From Embiotoca jacksoni (lineage: Eukaryota > Chordata > Actinopteri > Embiotocidae): a stretch of DNA of 64,000 nucleotides. A program made the translations under genes and the position numbers. Numbering within the stretch: position 1 is the first letter of the stretch; the number at the start of each line of letters is the position of its first letter. The notes beneath the pieces were generated by a model. That model made no database searches. It saw only the letters and a program-made list of their open reading frames with translations, and was not told where the DNA came from. Of this stretch, positions 1 to 10,319 are shown piece by piece. The stretch lies in assembly GCA_022577435.1 (NCBI GenBank), contig JAKOON010000009.1, positions 1,437,001 through 1,501,000 on the forward strand. Reading direction: 5' to 3'.

Positions 1-149
1 CCAGCCCTCCACCATTTAGCTTATTTCAGTGACACGTTTTATTTAAGGTCTATTTACATGTTTATTGTTTTAAAAGACATTTGAAAATAGCATAAAAGTT
101 ATATGAAGTTCTGTCGTCTTTTTTTCTTTTAAATGTATTTTAAATGTTC

Positions 150-245
150 CGGTCTTTCTACGGTAGGCGGGGCTACATGTCAGGACAGCCAATAGGAGAG
201 AGAGTTGAGTTGACCGCGTGCTCCGGGAGCAGGATGTAAACAAAG
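150..245. promoter_or_regulatory. Possible promoter of an off-window gene (GC box plus CCAAT box)
   Basis: A GC box (ggcggggc, about 167-174) lies just before a CCAAT box (189-193), followed by a locally CpG-containing stretch. This pairing is typical of vertebrate promoters. It sits about 1.1 kb upstream of the cd6-like start codon and could serve a gene transcribed leftwards out of the window. No first exon is recognisable. It may be chance. Confidence 0.25.
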
Positions 246-964
246 CTTCTTCTTTTTTCTGACTTTATCAATAACGCAGTGACATACAAGGCAGACAACT
301 GGGATATTTAGAGGGGGAAAAAAAAAACACAAAACACAAAATAAACTAAAAGTGTATGAATGCAAAGAAAAGATAACAACATTTAAATCAAAAAATTAGA
401 ACGATCAGTACATTTATAACTCGGATTAATTAAATAACCAATATTACAAATATACAAATTGGAAATAATCTATCAAAGTTGTCAACAATGCTTTTCATTA
501 AAACATAAAATCACAAAGCTGTCTCACTTGTAAACAGCCTTACTTAAATAGAACAACAACAACATAGGCCACATGCTGGTTATTTATTTAGCCTACTTTC
601 CTGTGGAGACCTTTTTACAGAGAGGACACACGGTTACAAAATGAACCTAAACAAGTTTATAAATTAATGATTAATTTAACTGAGTTTGGTTTTTATAATT
701 GTATTCATTTGTTTCAAATGAGACAGAAAACAAACTTGTCAAAAGCCCAATTAGTTTTCTTTAGATGTAAATCGGATACAAATAATCCTATATAAGCGCT
801 CATCAATTACTACCGTGTGAATCCATACATGTTTATTATAGCCATAGTTCATAGTTCTCATTACAACCTTAAAGTTTTGTTCTCTTCCTTGGTGTAACCC
901 CGCCTCTGTTTTGATTTCACCCTTTATTATTTTATTCTCTCTTTGCTTCAGTCTTAACTTTCTA

Positions 965-1075
965 TAGTTTTATTGACCTTTGACTGTATCTTGGTGTTCT
1001 ACATGTAAAGCACATGGAGTGGCAATCATTGCATGAAATATGCTATACAAATAAATGTATTACTATTGATAGTAT
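965..1075 (+). repeat. Degenerate retroposon 3' tail (teleost LINE/SINE type)
   Basis: The sequence runs tgtaaagcacatggagtg, then atgctatacaaataaatg, then an AT-rich end. This matches the conserved 3' tail of many teleost retroposons, in which a 'tgtaaagcac..tggagc' box is followed by 'gctatacaaataaa'. A second degenerate copy lies at about 62245-62300. The family name is not certain. Confidence 0.5.
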
Positions 1076-1099
1076 TATTATGTATATGAGCAAGAAATC

Positions 1100-1293
1100 A
1101 GTGACAAAGCCTTGAAGTCTTTGCTTCTCTTTATGACGCAACATGTGGGAGGTTTTGTCAGCCAAATATCATGGATGAAAAAAGGAAACCACTTTGTGCA
1201 AACAGGCTCAGTAGATTTGAGTTCAACTTTTGAGAGGGTTTGAGTTGCAGCTCTAAGACAAGAGAATATATTTTCCCTCTTTCTGTCAACAAC
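1100..1293 (+). promoter_or_regulatory. 5' flank of the cd6-like gene
   Basis: This is the sequence directly upstream of the first coding exon. No TATA box stands out. An AACCAC RUNX-like core occurs at 1187-1192, which would suit a T-cell gene but is a short motif. The transcription start cannot be placed from sequence alone. Confidence 0.25.
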
Positions 1294-3349
1294 ATGAAGG
1301 TGGTGAAATACATCTTAATGGTGCAGCTGAGCTGTCTTTGTCAAGGTAATGTTTGCAGTTTTATACATTTTAAAACTTTATTTTCACAAGCTGATCTGAA
1401 CTTAGGCTGTATTAATGTAAACTGTAAATAAGACCTTTACATATTTGATTTATATTGCATGTCATTACCAAAAGTTTAGGCTATTTTTCACATTTTATTT
1501 GAGGCACTCTCTCAAACAATAAAAAGGTGTAATTGTCAGTAAAGTAATGTTTTCTAGTTACTGTATTTAACTGTTTTTTTTGGACACTATTTATCGTAAG
1601 ACAAATATTATTAAGCTGCCAGTGTATTAAGGATGAATACTCCAGTAGCTTACTTAAGCAATGTTAAAGCCTCGTGTGGTTGAGTTATACAAACTCTCTT
1701 CGCTTTCTCTTCATGAGTGCATCGTTTTCACTTGATAAGCCCTTTTCCTTGTAATAATTTTTAAAGACTGAAATTACAGAGAAATAAACAGGACTGGTTT
1801 CAAGATGAAGGGTATCTTATAGTGATTTGCATGTAATCTACTTTTTTAATCTTATTTCAAAATGTTTAAGCTTTGTTTTTTACACTTAATGTTTCATCGT
1901 TCACTCGACTCTTCTGGCACAACCTTACAAACAACTTCCTGGTTGTTTTTGAACCATTTTAAATCTTTTTATTTGGGCACTTGAGTGGGGAAACATAAGG
2001 TTAGTTTTCAAGGTTGACAGAAGGACTTCTCATGCCATCATGGGTGTGATGGCTCAACCACATCACATGGCTTCCTTAAAACCATAATGTGAAGCGTGGT
2101 CAAGTCCTGTAATGAATGTTTTCGATGTGGTCTACTGGTGAGAAGCCTCTAAAGAACTGGATCAGTCTGATGCTTATTCTGTTCCTGGCAGTGAAAGTAA
2201 AAAGTACTTTTTCCTTCTTCATTTTAGCTTTTCAAAACTCATCCACTCAAACAGACCCAGCTGATGTCCATGTGAGAGCAGAGGCAAACAATACCAAGCT
2301 ACAGGAGAAGTTCAGCAGTAAGTGAGATGTTAAATTAATCTTACACACACGTATACAAACACACAATTAAAGCAGAGTTTTATACACTTTTATTTTGGTC
2401 TAGGTTAGCATAAGCTCCATGCAGTTGCTGTCTGAATATTCTCACTGTGACTGTCACAGGATGTGGGTGTGACCTGCTTGGAAACACATATTGGGTGAAT
2501 TTTGCAGGTGCATATTAAACTGAGATAGCACAGCTCTCTCCCACGCAGACCCCGCCTTGCTCTGCAAGAAAACTTTCATGCTTTCGGTGTCTGTGTGGCT
2601 TCGAGCACAGTTGCATCCTCAACAAGGTTTTGTCCCAGACACATTTCATTCTGGTAAACTCGACCTCAGAATTACAATATTGGAATGTGGTTATCAGAAT
2701 AATGGCAATTTCTTCTGTATTTTTTTTTTTTTTTTTTTTTTATGGAAACACTTGTCTTCATTTTCCTCTGTTTTTCTGTGCACCTTTCAGAAGATTATTT
2801 TCATGGTGTTGTTGACAGTAGAGCTACAAAGAGGAAACGTGGGGGAAGGAGGGTTGTGACCTGCAACAAAGGCGTAGGATGTGCATGATAAACAGAAAAC
2901 CACCTAATACAATAGAATGTGGTAAATGTCTGGAAGTTAAAAGTCACATCTGAGACCATTTCATGGCAAACAATATAGTAGACAGAAAATAGTTTGATTA
3001 CCAGGTTAAGTCACACAGTGTTGTTTAGTAAATGGGCAGAAAATACCTCACAATAGGAAAACAACTCCAACAGAACATATACAAAGGCATAAGAGAATGT
3101 GACAGATAGGGAAACCAGGCAAGACAGTCAATTAAAACAATTGTGTCATGTGCTGTGGAGTTGTTGCAATTGCATACACAAAAATAACACTGACGCCAAA
3201 AGAAGGAGGAGAAAGAGTGAACACATCGGCCAGCTTTTAAAGTCTGAAAGGTGAATGACATCAACTGACGGCCCCCTCATGTCGGACCATTTGCAATCCA
3301 AGACAATAGGAGAGGCATCACAATTCATATTCACCATTTTATAACATGT

Positions 3350-3382
<33 letters not shown>

Positions 3383-3509
3383 TGTAATAAGCTTCTGAAA
3401 GACGATGTTAAATTATTGTTGTCAGTAAAAGAAAAAGAAAAGCTTGTAATGGAAGCTCCTATTTTTCATTTTTGCATGGACAAAGAAACACACTGTAACC
3501 TGAAGCACA

Positions 3510-3557
<48 letters not shown>

Positions 3558-6500
3558 CCTCACAAAATATTATGAATTTATTGGTTATTTCAAACAAAAT
3601 ATTTCCTTTGTGGCCTGATTCTAAAAGTTCTCATATTTAAAAGGAAAGAAATTAGATATAGTCTGAAAGGTGCCAGTGAGACAACGCTCAGATATACCAG
3701 GTGAGTTTTACAGGAATCCTCATCACCTGAAAACACTTCGTTTCTGATTGTCCTCAGGTGACCCTTATGTTCACCACCTTGGCGGTAAATGCAGCTGGAC
3801 TCTCCGGATGCCTGGAAACAGGAGCAGTAACGTGGTGGCTCTGACGTCCCACTCTGCTGATATGTTGGCTGAACAGATCTGTCAGGATCTCGGCTGTGGC
3901 AGCGTCTATGATGTGACTAAAACCAGCTCACCTCCCAACACCAGCTGCTATCATCACTGTTTGTACCAGGATGGACGCCTGCAGAACTGCTCACAGAGTG
4001 TGGGCAATAACTGCGCTGTGATCAATGCAACCCTTTGTGGTGAGGCTTTTCTCCAATGTCTGACACAAAAATATGTTTATAAAGTATTAAAATGGAATTA
4101 ATTAAGTTTTTACAAAAAGTCATAAGCTGTAATATTTTAACCATTTATCAATTTACAATGTTTTAAACAAAACCTAAAGTAACATTGATTTAAAAATTCT
4201 GCTCTTTTTATTGAGTGTTTTCCATAAAATGAACTTCCAACTCAATGCTACAAATCACAGTCTCTTTTTCTTTTCTTCTTTGTGCAGCTCCCCAAAGTGA
4301 ACTCATTTAATTTCTAACATTTAAATAGTCGTGTACAACTTTAAATCCAATATCGACACCTTGACATTGTTCATCAGAAAGGTGATCAATGTCGTCAGAT
4401 ACGGTTTTCTAATGGTTTTCAATCTTTTGATTTTATGATGATCAAATAAGCTTTCGTGAAACATTTTTCCAGGCTAACTGCGACCTTTATAAACAGCGTT
4501 ATTATGTCGTCTTCAGGCCACCAGGCTGTGCAGCTGGCAGGAGGCTCGGACCGGTGTGCCGGACGGGTGGAGTTATGGAGAGATGGGGAATGGGGCACCG
4601 TGTGCGACGACCAGTGGGACCTGAGGGACGCCAACGTGGTTTGCGCCCAGCTGGGCTGCGGTTACGCCCTCAACGTGACGGGTCAGGCCGGCTCCTTCCC
4701 CCCGGGCAGAGGCCCCATCCACCTGGACGACCTGAACTGTACAGGCAGAGAGGAGAACCTGTGGGCCTGTCCGGGTACACAGGACGAGCCCGACTGTGGA
4801 CACAAAGAGGACGCCGGTGTCGTGTGCTCAGGTCACAGTCTAATTCAAAACTTGTACTCATGCATCCATAAAAAAAACCAGAAAATTATTTTAAACACGA
4901 AGTGAATTAACAAAATTAAAAAGTTGGACATGAGACTTCATTCTTGATTCTTAGTGTAAAGTCATAATAATTCAAAAATCACAAAAATCATTGTTCAGGT
5001 GGAAGAAACCATTTCTTACATGTGGAAAAATTAAACTTGCTAAATAAATTCATTTATTTTTGTTTGTCAAATGAAGTCAAATATATATCATCTAAAAATA
5101 TGAAATGCCCATGAAATACCAACAGTAAGAAATGTCAAGGCACCTTGTGGTGATTTTATCACAAGTAAGTGGTTGAATCTAAAACCTCCTCACGGCTCAC
5201 AGGGGAATATTTGACTCCTATTAATCTATTGCAGAAAATGTTAATGTTATTTTCCTCTGTGTGTCTCTGTGCAGAGATGAAAGCCGTCAGACTGAACGGA
5301 GGTCTGGACCGCTGCTCTGGTAAGGTGGAGATCCACCGCAATGGCAGCTGGGGGACGGTGTGCGATAACTGCTGGAATAAAGCCATGGCCTCCATGGTGT
5401 GCTCCATGCTGCAGTGCGGAGCAGAACCCAAGAATTTCAGCCAGTTTGTTCCTTCGTTAACCCACAACACCGCGGGTCTGTATTTCTACTCATGCAATCC
5501 AAACGTGCAGAGTCTGTGGAAGTGCAAAGAGCTCATCAACCACCCGCATCTGTGCTTGACCTCAAAAGCATCTGGTGTCATCTGTAACGGTGAGTGTCAC
5601 AGTTTTTGTATTTGTGGTCGTTCATAAAGTTTTGGCTTTGTACAAGGCAACAATTAATAATTTGGATTGAAATGTTGTATTGATCATATTTAGGGCTCGA
5701 GCACCCTATTGTTATTCAAGTGATTATTATGATTCTCCGTAAACAACAGAATTTTTGGAGGCTTTATCATATTCAAAAACTCATGAAAGTTGGTACACCC
5801 CTCTCTCCCGGCGAAAAATTTCATATTTTAGTGGAGTCGCAAGTGGGCGTGGCCAAATGGCTCGCTAGCGCACCCTAAAGAGATGCCCCGGCGGCTACAT
5901 TTACCTAGATGCACAAAATTCAGTGGACATGTGTATCACAAAAAAGTTCCAACACACCATTATGTCAACTGAATAGGAAGTCCACCATTTTGAATTTACT
6001 CGCCATTTTTGGCGATTCACACGTTGTACTTTAACAACCTCCTCCTACAGATTTTGTCGGACCGACTTGAAATTTAGTCTGTGCACTCTTAACATGTTTG
6101 GAATTAAAAGTTATCAAAATAATTTGTTTTTGTCGATCGGTGGTTCCGTGGCGTGGCGGCCAAAAAGTGAGCAAAAGTCATGCTTTGGCATGTTGTTAAA
6201 AAAATGACCGGCATTTTCAAAGTCAAAATTTACATGATTTTTTTTTTTAAGTTATGACAAAGGTAGGGATCAATCCCCAAACCTTCTGTTTGAAAGGCAG
6301 CAGTGCTAACCACTGGAGTTAGATAGCACTGTGACAAATCTTTGGCTCACTGCAACCTATAACGCCACCGTCCATTTTATTTATTTTAATTTGTTTTGCC
6401 CTGCAGGTTCTCTCGGGCTTTCTGCAGCCACCACAGCCACAACTGTAACGACTGACGAAACAGCAGGTAAATATTTAAGATTGTATTTTATCAAATAATA

Positions 6501-7806
6501 ATTGGTATTTAAAATATTACTTTCCTTATGAGTCTTGAATAAACTACCAGAAATTGATGTATCTGCTGTATAAATGGTGTATATTTTCTTCTCTGTTCCT
6601 CCCAGTAAGAGCCACAGTCGTCGCTGCTGCTGCTGACGGTTTGCTCTTCCCGCCTCCGGAGCTCCTCGCTGCCATCACTCTGTGTCTCATGCTCCTCGTG
6701 CTCCTCATCACAAACACAGTGCTCTGCTGCCATTACAGAAAGCGACACGGTTGGTTCTCATCACGTCTTAACTGTGCTGTTCTCAGGAGTGTTAACATCT
6801 TTGCCCAGCTTTTTTCTAACTTGGGCAGACAACATTTTATTTTGAAAATATTATTTTATTTTATTTTATTATTTTAAGTCCACCTTTGGACTCAAACCAG
6901 CGACAGTGTCTTTGCGCCTTGAACCCCAGGGACTTCCTCAATTTAAAAGTTAACTCTAGACGCTTTAAAAATGTTCATATGCATCAGCAGTCAAAGATCT
7001 CCCGCAGTAATTCTCTACATCGTGTTTTATCTGTGCACAGCTTATTTACTCCAGCAGACGCGCACCAACACACAACCGTCCTTTGAACATCATCAAAACA
7101 ACTACAAAGACGCTGTCGATCTCGCCAAAGTCACCGCCAACCCGTCGCAGACTGATGGTCAGTGGACAAACACTTGAGCATCTCGTGTTTTTTTTCTGCC
7201 TTTTCTTTCTTTAAACCCCTGAAATATTTATTTATTTATTTACATGCACAATGGTGAGAAAGTTGCAATTTGTGCAGCATCTACAAAGCATCTCTTTTTT
7301 TTCTGCCTCCAAAAGCCGTCTCCGACCCAAGGTATCTGTGGACCCAGCTAAGTAGTGTTGATAGCACGTCAGTAGATACAGACTATGAGCAGTATGACCC
7401 CAACAATGACCCGTCTGCCTGTTTATCGACTTTTCGGAGTGAGCTACGTTCTTTTATTCTTCTTCTCTAATTGTGTTTAGTGTCTCTGTCTTTGCTGCTT
7501 TGTCTCAAAGCGTTTCTGCATTTTGCGGTTGAAGGTGCTCCACCGGGTGTGTGTGTGTGTGTGTGTGTTTGCAGTGTGTGTTTGCAGTGTGTGTGTGTGT
7601 TGCAGATCAATGCTGTTTGCACTGAATGTTTGCAGGATTAAGATTTTGCATCATGTCTTTTTGTATCCAGATTCTCAGCGGTACAGAACCGACGTTAACT
7701 CTTTGATGAGGCCTTCAGGTCTTGATAGCCTCTTTGAAGAAGGTGAGTCACTGATAGTTTGCAAAGAATTCACAAAGACGAAGATGTTAGACTTTGCAGA
7801 TCTTAA

Positions 7807-7862
<56 letters not shown>

Positions 7863-8998
7863 CTTTAAACCTAATCTGAAACGTCAACAAAAAAAATACA
7901 ATATAAAACAAAGTACAACTGTACAAGAGATTATTTTAGTTGTCTGTTTTCTAATTATACTTTATCTTTTAATTTGATGTTTTTTCCATCTAATTTTCAG
8001 GCCCTCATCACTCAAAGGAAGCGATAGCAGCCTTTACGAGCTGTAACAGTGGCCCCTCAGATCCTCAGTATTCTAGAGTGTCAAAGATCTCCGTGGACTC
8101 GTTCGATACCTCCAGCACCTCCTCTGACGAATGCTACGAAAACGTAAACAACAGCTACGTCATTGTCACCCCCGGTCAGTCCAGCTCATTGCTCTTTTGA
8201 TAGTCTGCATATAAGGAGTTTAGTGTACATGGGTAAATTGCTTGGGGACATCTTTTCCTAATACATTATGAATACTGCTCGGAGGTCTGCTCTTCTATAG
8301 ATCTCCAAGCTGAGGGTTAAAGTGGATCAGGGGGAGAAATCGGGGGTGAAAGCAATCGAGAAAACAGCTTCCACTGGTGTCATTTTACCGCATGTACTGG
8401 TGTTATGTGGAGCGTCATAATTTATCCTTTTGTAAAACAACACTTCTGTACCATCATTTTGAAAGCAGTGAAAATTAGCATCCAAAATATGATAAGTAGC
8501 TGCACCCGGCTTCTTCTTTGAGAACCCCCTTTTTAAGCTCCACTCAGCAAGCTGATGGGATTTCTTTTCATTTGGTATGTGACGTATGAAACTGTCTGAA
8601 TTTGTGCTTTTGTGACTGTCAGATTGTTACTGCAGCTCCGAAGTGGAAAAACTCAGCCATGACATTGACCATTTGGTCAGCTAGCGTATTAAAAAAAACA
8701 ACACTTGAACAGTTAGTCAAGTTTAAAAACTTGACTTTCATTGGAAGGAGTATTTAGATGTGGCAATCTCACAAACTACAGATCCTGGACTGGGCCAGTC
8801 GTCTGCTGCGACCTTTGACCCCTCATTTTATTCACGTGACCAACTTTCTGGAGAAGCACCAAACCTGCAGAGTTCAGGTAAATTTCATAAAACCATCTTA
8901 TGGAAAAGTAACACATCTACCATCTGCTGATGAACATTATTGTCTGATGATTAGATGATGACGACGGCCCCCTTTACTCGCCCGTGAGCCCCGACTAA
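1294..8998 (+). CDS. cd6: CD6-like T-cell surface receptor, three SRCR domains (13 coding exons)
   Basis: This is a type I membrane protein of 635 residues by my splice model. Exons: 1294-1345, 2228-2317, 3758-4039, 4517-4831, 5275-5589, 6407-6466, 6606-6749, 7041-7157, 7316-7438, 7671-7742, 8001-8174, 8758-8877, 8955-8998. All introns are phase 1 and GT-AG. Order: signal peptide (1-18), short linker, SRCR 1 (48-141), SRCR 2 (142-246), SRCR 3 (247-351), Thr-rich stalk, transmembrane segment (about 392-414), long cytoplasmic tail. CD6 rather than CD5 is favoured because the tail has DYEQYD (481-486) followed by a TFRNSQRYRTD-type junction, and TSSTSSDECYENV near 560-572, both resembling mammalian CD6. 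In mammals CD6 binds CD166/ALCAM and tunes T-cell receptor signalling through phosphotyrosine docking. The start codon precedes a clear hydrophobic leader. The tail appears shortened (see findings). CD5 or a teleost-specific CD5/CD6 relative is the alternative. Confidence 0.8.
3512..3557. repeat. (TTA)n microsatellite in a cd6-like intron
   Basis: About 15 TTA units, upstream of the first SRCR exon. Confidence 0.95.
3758..4039 (+). CDS. cd6: cd6-like exon 3: first SRCR domain (divergent)
   Basis: One phase 1-1 exon encodes about 94 residues with scattered cysteines (ICQDLGCGSVYDV, SCYHHCLY, NCAVINATLC). The hallmark SRCR opening (VRLxGG..CxGRVE) is degenerate here (HHLGGKCSWTLRM). A weak first SRCR is also typical of mammalian CD5 and CD6. 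N-linked sequons are visible (NRS, NTS, NCS, NAT). Confidence 0.8.
4517..4831 (+). CDS. cd6: cd6-like exon 4: second SRCR domain (canonical)
   Basis: A 105-residue, single-exon, group B-type SRCR domain: VQLAGGSDRCAGRVELW, then GEWGTVCDDQWDLRDANVVC, then QLGCGYALNV, then LDDLNCTGREENLWACPG, ending GVVCS. The eight expected cysteines can be read. The exon is clearly GC-richer than its AT-rich introns, as expected for a constrained domain. Confidence 0.9.
5275..5589 (+). CDS. cd6: cd6-like exon 5: third SRCR domain
   Basis: A 105-residue SRCR exon opening VRLNGGLDRCSGKVEIHRN and continuing SWGTVCDNCWNKAMASMVC, with the last conserved cysteine in GVICN. In human CD6 the membrane-proximal third SRCR contacts the ligand CD166. 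Whether that holds in fish cannot be told from sequence. Confidence 0.88.
5690..6370. repeat. Teleost dispersed repeat in a cd6-like intron
   Basis: The intron between exons 5 and 6 opens with 'agggctcgagcaccctattg'. It then has a 'ttcaaaaactcatgaaagttgg' segment, 'ggcgaaaaatttcatatttt' and 'gtgggcgtggccaaatggc'. These boxes recur in a well-known unclassified teleost interspersed repeat. The end (about 6265-6330) carries 'gggatcaatccccaaaccttc' and 'agtgctaaccactgg', another common fish repeat module. Recognition is from memory of the family. Confidence 0.5.
6606..6749 (+). CDS. cd6: cd6-like exon 7: transmembrane segment
   Basis: This exon encodes residues 372-419. A hydrophobic run (LLAAITLCLMLLVLLITNT) is followed by VLCCHYRKRH, a basic stop-transfer sequence. 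This fixes the topology: SRCR domains outside the cell, exons 8-13 in the cytoplasm. Confidence 0.85.
7316..8998 (+). CDS. cd6: cd6-like exons 9-13: cytoplasmic tail with tyrosine motifs
   Basis: Exon 9 carries DTDYEQYDPNN, exon 10 carries NSQRYRTDVNSL, and exon 11 carries SDPQYSRVSK and SSDECYENVNNSYVIVTP. Exon 12 (8758-8877) is Ser/Asp-rich, with SFYSRDQLSGEAPNLQSSG. Exon 13 adds DDDDGPLYSPVSPD and then a TAA stop. In mammalian CD6 such tyrosines recruit SH2 adaptors (for example SLP-76). The YENV and YSRV sites here are plausible equivalents by inference. Exons are phase 1 throughout, which makes the tail permissive for exon skipping. Confidence 0.75.
7815..7859. repeat. (CA)n microsatellite in a cd6-like intron
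   Basis: About 22 uninterrupted CA units lie just downstream of exon 10. A shorter interrupted GT stretch is at about 7548-7602, upstream of the same exon. Confidence 0.95.
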
Positions 8999-9794
8999 AA
9001 CCCTGTGAGGATAACTACGATGACATCCAACGGCTCCTGGCAACCGGAGGAGGCAACGTCAGGTCACAGAGACTGAGAGTGACAGAGGAGAGCGTTTGAG
9101 AAAGGAAACGCGTACTGTGAGACTAAACTGCTGAGTAGACTGAGAAAACCCGGTAAACGTTAATTTGGTCAATTGTGGGCTAAAAGACGTATATTTCGGT
9201 TAAATCTAGACTTAAGATGGTTGAAAAGTCAAAGTTAAAGCATATAATCCTTGTTTCAACAGTATTTGATTGACTACAGATAATATTTGCAGGAGTTAAA
9301 ACACTGAAATGCCTTTTGAAAGAAGAGTTTCAACCAAATGTGGCTGACGTTTGACCTTGAGTTTATCAAATTAATGTTTCCTGAGAACCACAATCGTATA
9401 AATTCAATGAACAGTTGTTGAGGCTTTGAAAGTTAATTGACTTTCTGCAGCTAATCCATCACAATGAAAGGGATAAATCGTTTTTTCCAGTGTAACCTTT
9501 AACTAGTAAATATTCACTGTGATGGATTAGCGATGTAAAGCAAGTTTCAAGTCTCTGCAAATTCATTTTTTGAGTGACGTGAAATCACTTTAAACCAAAA
9601 GGCAGGGAATCAAACGCAAACATTCAGCTAATGTATTAGAACAACTGTAACATATGTATGTTTTTAAACTGCAAAGCAGTTTTCTATAATAATAATTTTG
9701 TAGCCATATAATGTGCTAAAGTTTGCCACATTTCTTCCAGTGGCTATAAATACAATCAAACTATTTAGTTCAAAAATAATCTCTGATAACTGAT
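8999..9794. other. Downstream flank of the cd6-like gene
   Basis: The first 100 bases hold the out-of-frame remnant of a CD6 tail (see findings). Beyond about 9100 the sequence is AT-rich. No open frame, repeat or clear polyadenylation signal stands out. Confidence 0.4.
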
Positions 9795-10250
9795 GTGCAC
9801 TGCATGGCCAAAAGTATGTGGACACACAAACATTTCACCCATATTGTTTGTCATTTAAACGATGGACATGATGTGCTTCTTTAACAGCTTCAGTAGGTCA
9901 GATACTCATGTTGAGCCATAAGGCAACGCTTTATTAGTTATAAAGCATATTTCATTACAAATAAACTCTGTTTTATATTCAAATGCATTTGAAAATAACC
10001 TCTCACCCATCTGCATTAGCCAGTGAAAATATACAAGTCTGTTGTTGGTCTAGTTTGCTGTTGGCACTCCAGTTTATCGCCAAGATGTTAGTTGAAGTTG
10101 GAGCTTCCTGCAGGCCAGTCAAACTGTTGCACACCAAACTGGAAAGCATTTCAGTGGAAACTAAAAGGGCCAGTCCAACCATAATAAACAACCCCAGACC
10201 AAACATACGCAAAACTATCTGTCCACATACTTTTGGCTACTAATGTGCAC
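9795..10250. mobile_element. MITE-like, non-autonomous DNA transposon (Tc1/mariner-type ends)
   Basis: The left end reads gtgcactgcatggccaaaag, then tatgtggac. The right end, reverse-complemented, reads gtgcacattagtagccaaaa, then gtatgtggac, giving near-perfect terminal inverted repeats of about 30 bp. The 'gccaaaagtatgtggac' motif is typical of Tc1/mariner-derived short elements in fish. The interior (about 400 bp) has no transposase reading frame, so the element is non-autonomous. Confidence 0.75.
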
Positions 10251-10304
10251 TTGTCTGCAACACAGCTTCCTTTCGTACGAGGGTAATCAAACTACTGAGA
10301 TCGA

Positions 10305-10318
10305 CCACAAGGTGGCAC
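10305..10318 (+). promoter_or_regulatory. CTCF-like motif
   Basis: ccacaaggtggcac matches the CTCF core consensus CCASYAGRKGGCRS at 13 of 14 positions. It lies in the gene desert between cd6-like and gdf6, just outside the MITE. Motif only; occupancy is unknown. Confidence 0.45.
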
Positions 10319-10319
10319 T

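Noticed and set aside
7548..7859. GT/CA-rich open frames (runs of Cys-Val or Thr-His)
   Set aside because: Dinucleotide microsatellites keep frames open by chance. The same applies at 14669, 19085, 25916, 26249 and 43171.
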